Assembly: GCA_028751875.1 (NCBI GenBank)
Contig: CM054140.1
Location: 20,419,493 to 20,483,492, forward strand
DNA length: 64,000 nt
Origin: Rapana venosa
Lineage: Eukaryota; Mollusca; Gastropoda; Neogastropoda; Muricidae
Direction: 5' to 3'
Shown: in pieces, positions 51,301-61,000 of the stretch
Position numbering within the stretch: position 1 is the stretch's first letter
Layout of the letters: every line of letters starts with the position of its first letter
The notes under the pieces: generated by a model
The model's input: the letters and a program-made list of their open reading frames with translations, nothing else
What the model was told of the DNA's origin: nothing
Database searches by the model: none
Position numbers and translations under genes: made by a program

Positions 51301-54300
51301 ATCCTGAACATCACCTACAGAGACCGCAAAACCAATGACTACCTCTGGCAGCAGATCGAGGCACTGGCTGGCAAACAAGAACCATTGCTCGATACAGTCA
51401 AACAGAGGAAACTGAAGTGGTTTGGCCACACAACAAGGCATAACAGCCTGTCAAAGACAGTCCTGCAGGGAATGGTGGAAGGAGCAAGGAGGCAGGGACG
51501 ACCACGCAAAAGCTGGATATCCAACATCAAGGAGTGGACCGGCCTCACTGTACCAAGCCTCCTGAAAACAGCCTAGGACAGAACCATTTGGCGGTCCACT
51601 TGCAGCGTCCGTGCGGGTACCCCAACAGTTGTCCCGATCAAGGGATGAGTGATTGATTGTGATATATATATATATAAAGGACAACAAAAAAACAACAAAA
51701 CCAACAACAAAACCAACCAAACCAAAAAACATGCTTTGTTCATATCAGCTGGTCCGTCTCCTAAAAATACTCAGATTCATCATACTCAGAAAATCATTTC
51801 TTGTAAAACCAAATTTCATTTTTCTAACACACACACACACTGTAACAACACAAAGTATGTCACCCTCCATCTGACAGCAACATCCCGAATAAATGCACTG
51901 ATGAAGAAAATGCTACACAAAACGAAGACTTACTGCCTCCACTTCTTTGATGACTTTGTGCTTGATGTCCAGGTCCTCAAACACGGCCTCTATGACCATG
52001 TCGCAGTTCTTGAAATGCTCGTAGCTCACAGTGGGCTCCAGGTTGGAAATGATGCTGTCTCGCTCAAAGCTGCAACAAGCACAGTCACCACAGTGTGAAT
52101 ACAGTCACCACTGACACTTTCCCATATTTACAACTAGCAATAACATGCCGTTATAGTCCCTTCACTTTCTAAAACACAAAAGAAGTAAAGTATTCTATAA
52201 ACACTAAGAAGAACATTTTGACAACATGACACATCTGTAGAGGATGCCATGGCTATATTTCCCCTGTATTACCTTATGGAGGGAACTGTGCAATGCACAC
52301 CTGAGGGCTACCATACACCAGACTCCGTTAATGCCATCTCTTCCATTATCCATTTTCTGGGAACAATACTTGTATCAATAACATAAGTCAAGAGGAAAAT
52401 AAATCACCAACAATAAAGGCTATATGCATTCCCTACACAATAAAAATCAATTGCTTTAATTTTTTTCTTTTGTTTCATTTCCTTTCCTAAGACTTGAAGA
52501 TACAGTCCCATAACAAACTTATGATCCTGATTTAAAACACAAAGCATATCTTTATTCTAAAAAAAAAAGCTGTCATGAGGATTCCTTGAAAAAAAAACTT
52601 CACATTTCAACAGACAAGACTCAGAATATCCAGCTCTGTTTGTCTCCCTTTACCTGGTGATTTTCTTGCGCTTGACCTGAGAGTCGAGCCCTTTCTGCAC
52701 CTGGTCCTGCCCCCTGGCCAAGCCCTGCAGGTTCATGTCCTTCAGCAACACCTTCATACCTTTGTCGATGCTCACCTGGGCAATACCTGCCCCCATCAGC
52801 CCTGCGCCCAGCACTCCCAGAGTCCTGAAACACAGTGAACACAGTGAATTGACAGTGCTGTCCCTCTTTGCATTATCATTGTCCCTCTTTGCATTATCAA
52901 GTTGATTCATGTCACACATAATTTGCAAAAACAGCTGAGAACAGTCAGACATGCAAACTTCTCACGGTGATTCCCAGGCGTGATGAGTGAGTGAGTACGT
53001 ATTCTGGGTGACCCCCAAGATCTTATGCAAGGGGAACTTGGAATAATGCAATACTCTTACTGGATGGATTTGTATAATTAGTCCTACCTTCCAAAAACTA
53101 TGATAATTTTTTTTTTATAAAACTAGTTCAGCCACCAAGGACTCTCTCAATCATATCAAAAGAGAATAAAAAGCCTAATAACAACACTGGATGAGAGAAT
53201 TGCATGTATGGCTGCTTTCAAGAACTTTACGAGAATCACAGATGTGATTATACAACTTCGGAAGAAGCTTTTGTGTGCATCTGTCTGTGCAGCATTCTCA
53301 GATTCTGATTTTTTTTTCTCACCAAGACTTCTAAAAGCTGCAAGTTTTCCTCTCAGTGGCCTAAGTATTCTGTCATTCATTCTTCTTTACAGAAATGTAT
53401 GGGGTTTTAACAGAAATGTATGGGGTTATAATCTCCTGTTCTAAACAGGCTGAAAGTATATGAGCAAGACATTTGTAGGCAAATATACACACATCAATAC
53501 AGGTAGGTATGTATATATGCAACTACACTCAGGCATATACATACATATGTTGTTGGGTTTTTTAAAAATTTCTATGTGTGTGCATATGTGTGCATACACA
53601 TGCAAATGTGTGCAAGTTTGTGTGTCTGTGTTCACTACACAAGCTGATTCATAGATATACAAATGTACATACATGCATGCATACATGCAAGTGTGATCCA
53701 TTCCTTTCTTTTCTTTCATACATGCATGCATACATGCAAGTGTGTTCCATTCCTTTCTTTTCTTTTTAAACTAAGAAATGCTTCCACAGACTTTTAAAAA
53801 AAAAGATTTTACTGCATAGCCTATAAAGAAATCCTCATGTTTTCTGTCCACTTACTGCACTGGTTTCTGAGGTTTTCCAAAAGGATTCTTCTTGCAGGCT
53901 GTCTGTCCATGGTACAACCCAATCAGTGCCTTGGACTGGGAGGTCATCGCCAGCTCACCAAACCCCTGAACAAACATGGAATGGTTTTGGTTTTCACAAT
54001 ACTGTAAACAGAGTGTGATAACTAATGCATTTCTGGGCAATGCATGCAAATAAATATTTTAATATTCAAAGCCCACTGCCCCCTGACATTAAAATGACAA
54101 AGTGTCTTCTAATCCTGAGCGAAGGGAAGCAGCCCTACACAAGATGCACTCCTACAACGCATACAATTTGTTTGTGAAATCAACTGGAAAATTCACCAGG
54201 TTAAAAAAAAAAAATAGCAACAATTATTCAAGACACACAGGCTTCATATAAACTTTTAAGTATATGTGTGTGTGTACATATGTGCATGTGTGTATGAAGG

Positions 54301-57300
54301 TGCATGTGAGCTTATGCACACATGTGTGCATGCACACCTGTATGTATAAGTGCGTACACATACGCATGAATGTACTCACCTCAGCTTCTGCCTTGAAACC
54401 TACTGCTGGTCCCTTGTCCACTCCAGTGCGTACAACCTGTTTGGGACACACACACGCACGCACACACACACACACACACAAAACGTGAGCATACATATAG
54501 ACACTTCATCATCATCACTGTTAATGTTTTTCTTCAACGTGGTCCTCATTTTTTCTCATTTGGTACAGCAAGCACAAACATTTATCAACAACGCAGGCCT
54601 CTCATTCAAGTTGTCTGTATTGTTACTCTATGTCTAGTTGCAACAAGTACAAACACACATCATACTGCAAGCTTCTCTTTCAATTTGGATTTTGCTTTTT
54701 TTTCCCCCAAATTGTTACTGCTAATCTGGTTAATGTTTTCCTAGCTGATTCTGGTACATGTATTAAATACATTTTGTTTAACTCTACAACTGAATTTTTT
54801 TTTTTTTTTAAGTAAACAGTCATCAACTGAAAACAGCACACAAACGTTTTTTTCAGAGCTTTCCACTGAGATGGAGTAGATACAGACTCCCCAAAATGCA
54901 GATATCATGTTTCCAAAAGTGTACACATTCCACCTAAACCTTTCCTAAAAAATATCATCAGTAAACAGGAACAGAAACAGTCATTAGCATCAAATCCCAG
55001 TAGACAACAATACAGCCACAAAAGCTTTTAAAAGTTAAAATGACTCTACATCAAGACCACAAAGTTCTCTTTGAGAAATCAAAGCTGTTGTGAATGGACA
55101 TATGAATCTACAATGATTGTAAGAAAGGAAGGAAAAAAAAACCCACCCACCTCCAGAATCTTGAGGGGAGCAGGGTACAGGCCACCGGTCAACTTCATGA
55201 CCTGAGCTTTGGCTTTGTTGAACACAAAGTTTTTCCCCACGTCGTAGGACAGAATCATGTCCATCACCTCTGCAAACACATGTCAGCCTATGTTGAAATC
55301 CTTCTTTCAATATAGCTATGTCCCAATTACCAGGCTGCAGCAGCCTTGTAGTCAACATGTCTGATTCTGTACAATAGCCACAACATTCCTTGTTTTCTGC
55401 AGTTGCCCTTCAAGAGATGATTAAAGTATTATTGACTTGTCTTGGTTTGATGTGCCTAAGTGTTAGAGATAATTCTTCTATATCATCACAGCAAGGACAA
55501 GCACCATGCATCTTAAAGTGGCTTTGCTGCACTAAGTCATCTTGTCCAAAAACTTGCTAGTCTTCCCATGGGTATGAACACTCAGGACACTACAGAGGAC
55601 TATATACAGAGGAAAGCAGGGTTATGCTGATCAGCACCTTTGTGTAACCGATTCAGGTGAAATTAAAGAAAAATTTTATTAAGAGCTTGATTCAACACTA
55701 TACTCAGTATAAAAAATACTTTTCAGAAAAAAATGACACTGCTTGGTGACTTTAATGCTCCAGCAAGTTGTAGCTTAGTAGCTTCAGAAGGTATCACTGG
55801 AAAGAGTGGGATAGACAAGTGTAACAAAAAAGAAGCCTTCATCTGTCATGGGTTTGTTCAACACCAGACCTGCTCAGCAACCACTCTGAATGCATCCATG
55901 CACCAAGCGTCTTCTGGACTACTACTACATACCCTGGCATAAAGAAGGGGCCTTCCTTCCAAAAGCTGAATGTTCAATAAGATTGACAACACTCAACACC
56001 TATTCCCTAGCCCTCTATTGCCACTTCCACAGTATGATGATTGCTATTTGCCTTGGGGACTTTGGTCCAGAGGTGGGAAGTGGGGTAATAATCAACATGG
56101 TGACATTTGGACTGTGACTGAATCTTGCTTGTCATGAGCACTCCAGTCAGACATATTACTGCATGTATTGAAAAACTGATCTAAAGACAGAGAGCTTTTC
56201 CCCATTACAGAGCACTTGGAGGAGCACGGAAGCATGACAAGTAGTTATGGAGCAGTTAAGGGGCTACTATTACCCAGTGGAAAGTGCATTTTTGTTAACT
56301 TTTGTTACACAGTCAGTCATCAGTAGAATTTAACTCTCCTACTACCGTCGGCGGGTTGACCCGCCCTCTTACTACTTGGTCCGCGATGCCGCGGGCGGGT
56401 GTGCCCGCCGAATACCTGGGGACACCTTTGCGCTATTTATATACCATGGTCTCACACCCCTTATCGCTTTAGACATGCGCAGTGAGCTCCCAGATAGTGT
56501 AGCTGCCGCCATTTGCAATTTTGGCTTCAGTTGATCGATTTTGGTGCCGATTTTTTCGATTTTACGGCGATGTCATCGAGTAACAATTTTTGGAGGGAGC
56601 TGCATCAATATGGCGACTGCTTCAACGAACTTTTTGGAGGATTTTCTGTGAAAATAATGGCAGAATCTGAACTTATGTGGACTGAAATGGACTTAGAAGC
56701 TGAACAGAGGATTCAAGAGTTGCAGAGTGGAATCGATGTGCTGTGTTTATTGGTGATTCGAGTGATGAAGATGACTATGACAGTGGTGTAAACAACGATC
56801 CTGCCGAGGGAGGCATATGACTGTGACTGGCTTAAAATGAAAGAATTTCGTGAAAATTGTGGCTCCAGAAACTTGCAAAATGATGCTAGTGACTCGTGGG
56901 TAGTATGATGGGTTTTTTCTTCTGTTTTTCACTGACGAAGTGCAAAATAAAATTGGAACAAACCGTGACCTGATTTCAATGGCTGTTTGTTCGTCAGCCT
57001 GTATGCTTGTTTGTGAGTTGATTGCATGTTATTCTAATATTATCTGAACATTATTACTTATTTTGCATGTTTGATTTTATTTCACTTCATCTTTACAATT
57101 GTTTACCTCTTGAAATAGTCATATTTTAAAAATTATTGTATAACCACCTTAGCCAACAACAACCGCAACATCATCGCCATCAGCATTCCACAACAACAAG
57201 TCACACAAGAGTCAAACTAAGAAATATTGAATTTTTATTCACAACTTAACAAGTACAGAAAGTTTCATGTAGATCTGTCTTTATTTTGATTTTTTATTAT

Positions 57301-57918
57301 TTTTTAAAGTCAGTAGGTGTGAAACTGAAAGACACTGCAGAAAATACTTGGTATACAGTGGTAAGTAAGAGAAACGGAACGCGGTAGTAGAAGAGTTAAT
57401 GAAATTTAACCAGCAGTAAGGAAAAACATATCAGTTTTATATAAATAAAATATTTTGCTTGAATTATATCATGCTTTTATAAGTAAACTTAACAATCATG
57501 CATATTAGAAAGACCTGTCATCAACTGCCCCCCCCCAAAAAAAAACAACCCCAAAAATCATTTACCAGCACAAGTGAATATAGCAAAGTCTGTTGAACAC
57601 AACATTTTGTCCATGAAAAATATAACAATCTTGACAACCAAAACTTCACCTCCACCACTTCACTGGAAAACATTTTGTGACAAGTGCGAATGCTCATGAA
57701 TAAAAGTAACATTCTGATTACTGCAACTAAGATTCTGATTTTCCGTCATATGATATTTTCACATTTGGTGATACTACCACTAATCGCTCCATTTCTACCT
57801 GACAATAATAACAAGCTCAATGTGTACTTACTGTCTTGTAAGCCTTTCTTCTTCGGAGTTTTCTTCAATGTGCCATTTGCAAGACCTCTGCAAAACAAAA
57901 AAACTGAAAAACTGAGAC

Positions 57919-58008
<90 letters not shown>

Positions 58009-61000
58009 GTGTGTGTATGTGTGTGAGTGTGTGTGTGTGTAACATGTGTGTGTAACATGTGTGTGTGTGTGTGTGTAACATGTGTGTGTGTGTAACATGT
58101 GTGTGTGTGTGCAACATGTGTGTGCTTGTCTCTGTGTATGTATCAGTGCATGTGTATGAATGCGTTTTTGTGTGTACGTGTGCGTTTGTACATCTTTAAA
58201 GTTGTGCGTGTGTGTGTACTCATACCAGAGCTTGCACACTCAAGAGCATGCACACATGCTTGTGCTCATGTATATGCTTGTGTGTGCACTAGTGTATATG
58301 TGCACATGCATGCGTATGTGTGTGTACGTGTGAGCATGTATGTGTGCACTGTGCATGAGTTAGATAGGTACACAGACAGACAATAATTTAAATAAACTCT
58401 CTCTGATGGCAAAAGAAGAAAAGATGGACATCAGCAAGCTCACCTAGCTGCATCCACGGCTACTCCCTCCAGGTATTTCAGGGTGTTGTCCTCTGGCTTT
58501 CCAAGTCCTGGGCCTGCCCAGACACACCATGCTACTCTGTCACTCAACCACCACACCTAAACTGAATCAACTTCTCCGGGTGTCACATACACATACACAA
58601 ACATCTATCTTATCTTAACCAAACTTTCAATTAACCATGTGAATGTACAGTATTAACACCACCATTAAGGTAGCTGCATTTCCGATGATACCAGTTTCTT
58701 GTCATCCATTCTTACCAGCACAAAAGGCCTACTTTTCCAAAAGACAGAGCGGGTTTTAATGTGTGAGCAAGATGTTCTCTATGTGTTCTCACCAAGGGCC
58801 TTGGTTTATAGTCTCATCCGAAGGACTTTTGGGGAAGTGAAGCGAATGTTGATGTTAACTCAAGGGGAACAATCCCCTCAAACAGACGTCTCGGTGGTGG
58901 CTGAAACCCGGGCTTGATCCTGGGCTGTCAAATAGTGAGCACAACGCTCTAACCACCAGGCTATCCCACCCCCCAAAACAAGTCAACTGATGATAAATCT
59001 GATGATGACAATAACAAAGGCAGTGTTAACGACAATGCTGCTATTGCTGATCTTTCATTTACAAGGTTAATAAATACAGCAATGACAGGGCTTTCACCTT
59101 CATACAGCACAGACAAAGCACTGACCTAGGGGGTGAACAATCTGATAATACAGCAATGACAGGCTTTCACCTTCATACAGCACAGACAAAGCACTGACCT
59201 AGGGGGTGAACGATTTGATAATACAGCAATGACAGGCTTTCACCTTCATACAGCACAGACAAAGCACTGACCTAGGGGGTGAACAATCTGATAATACAGC
59301 AATGACAGGCTTTCACCTTCATACAGCACAGACAAAGCACTGACCTAGGGGGTGAACGATTTGATAATACAGCAATGACAGGCTTTCACCTTCATACAGC
59401 ACAGACAAAGCACTGACCTAGGGGGTGAACGATTTGATAATACAGCAATGACAGGCTTTCACCTTCATACAGCACAGACGAAGCACTGACCTAGGGGGTG
59501 AACGATCTGATCCACCAGCCCCATCTTCTTGGCCTTGTCGGCCTTGATGGTCTTCCCCGTCAGCATCATGTCCAGGGCTGTGGGAATGGGCAGCATCTTG
59601 GGCAGGCGCTGTGTGCCTCCAGCCCCGGGCAACAAACCCAGCATCACCTCCGGCACCGCCAGCCCCGTCTTCTTGTTGGCGACAGCAATGCGGTAATGAC
59701 ACGCCAGTGCGAGCTGTAACACAGCACACAAAAGTCGTCAGCTTGGACTTTGAACTTGACTTTCCCCCTTAGTTTTTATAGTCTCATCCAAAGGACTTTT
59801 GAGGGGAGAAGGGGGAAACATTCCATTAAACGGGTACTTAGGTTAATGGGCATTGCACATGCAAATATTTGTAGTGAACTAGATGTTCAGAAATTATTGT
59901 TGTGGGCAACTCCAGGAGCAGTTTCTGTCACTGCCATACCTTGCTTTAAGCGGTCCAAAGGTTGTTGAGAGAAGTCACCCACATACTAATAATTCATATT
60001 TGTTTGTTTCATAGACAAGGTGAAAGAAACATACTCAAAATGATATTACATTATCTCAGGTTACAAAAAAAGTGTTTAAAAAATTATACCATTCAAGCAT
60101 AAAAAAATATAACAAACATTACAAAGTACAATATCAGACATAAACAAATGCCACATGTGCAAATACCACTGCAGAATGGACACCCTGTCGCCCATCCCAG
60201 TGTTTACACATCAATAAAACAATACAGGCAAAATGTCATATAATGAAAAAAGAATACTTAAAAGTTTTCCTTAAAAAAGGCAGGCAAATAGACAGAGAAA
60301 GCAGAAAATAAGAGAGATGATAAAAGTAAGGGGAAAAAAAAGACAGAAACAAAGAGACTGGCAGAAAAGAGGAAATTAAGGATGTGTATAAGGTGGTGAT
60401 GCTAATTAAAACTGCAAGAGCCCCTGGCAACTATTCCCCTGGGGGTAATCATACCTCTAATCCTCCTCCCAGGCAAGAGCCCATGATCGCTGCCACTACT
60501 GGTTTTGGGCTCTGCTCCAGTTTGAAGAAGGCATCTTGACCCTTCAGCGAAAGCTCCATTGTCTCCTCTTTACTTTGGCATTCCTCGATCATTCTGTTCA
60601 AGATTTACTTTTTATGTCAGTCAATTTCACTGAGATATTACATGCTGGACAGTAACAAATATATATAACAATAGATACCCATAGACATAAAACACTGGCT
60701 ATACATTGCGAAAACCTATTAAAAACAAACTTACTTTATACAAACATTGACAAAAAAGCTCTGGATTAAAACCTTTTTATTCACCTAAAGCTGACTGCAT
60801 TAGTAATATAAAAGAAAAGAGAAAATGACACATACATTAAAAAAATCTGAATATTTGAAAAACAAAATCATGACACAGAATACACTAAATTAAGATTTCC
60901 TCATTCACAAAAGATCAAAAAACAAACTATTTTTCACCAATCTGCCATTCACTTATCTTTTAAAAAAACAAAACCAAAAAAAAACAAAAGGAAAGAGGGG

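Larger units (their letters stand above)
45735..51665 (+). mobile_element. RTE-type non-LTR retrotransposon, decayed and split by a DNA transposon
   Basis: Lies antisense in the HADHA intron between 45218 and 51934. The first part (frame 45897-46754) encodes an apurinic endonuclease: [48 protein letters not shown] and [13 protein letters not shown]. It is cut at TTAA (46702-46705) and resumes after 49405 with [13 protein letters not shown] and GSDHDMVLM, so the endonuclease joins perfectly once the insert is removed. Reverse transcriptase follows in broken frames: [52 protein letters not shown] and FADD at 50855-50866. The C-terminal part (to 51576) has [13 protein letters not shown]. Without the insert it is about 3.2 kb, normal for RTE elements, the group behind BovB and the misnamed craniofacial development protein 2. 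It ends near a TGATTGATTGTGATATATA tract. Several frameshifts mean it is dead. Confidence 0.85.
44147..53965 (-). other. HADHA: HADHA exons for the linker and NAD-binding half of the 3-hydroxyacyl-CoA dehydrogenase
   Basis: Exons 53965-53856, 52824-52654, 52069-51934, 45218-45132 and 44234-44147. The first encodes the linker [20 protein letters not shown]. The next starts with the Rossmann motif [34 protein letters not shown] and [12 protein letters not shown] follow. The last carries [19 protein letters not shown] with the catalytic histidine and a following glutamate. The intron between 45218 and 51934 is 6.7 kb, most of it an RTE LINE with a nested DNA transposon. Confidence 0.93.

Noticed and set aside
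59075..59486. Evenly spaced repeats that might suggest a CRISPR array
   Set aside because: The unit is a head-to-tail 73-bp minisatellite with no variable spacers, in an animal intron.
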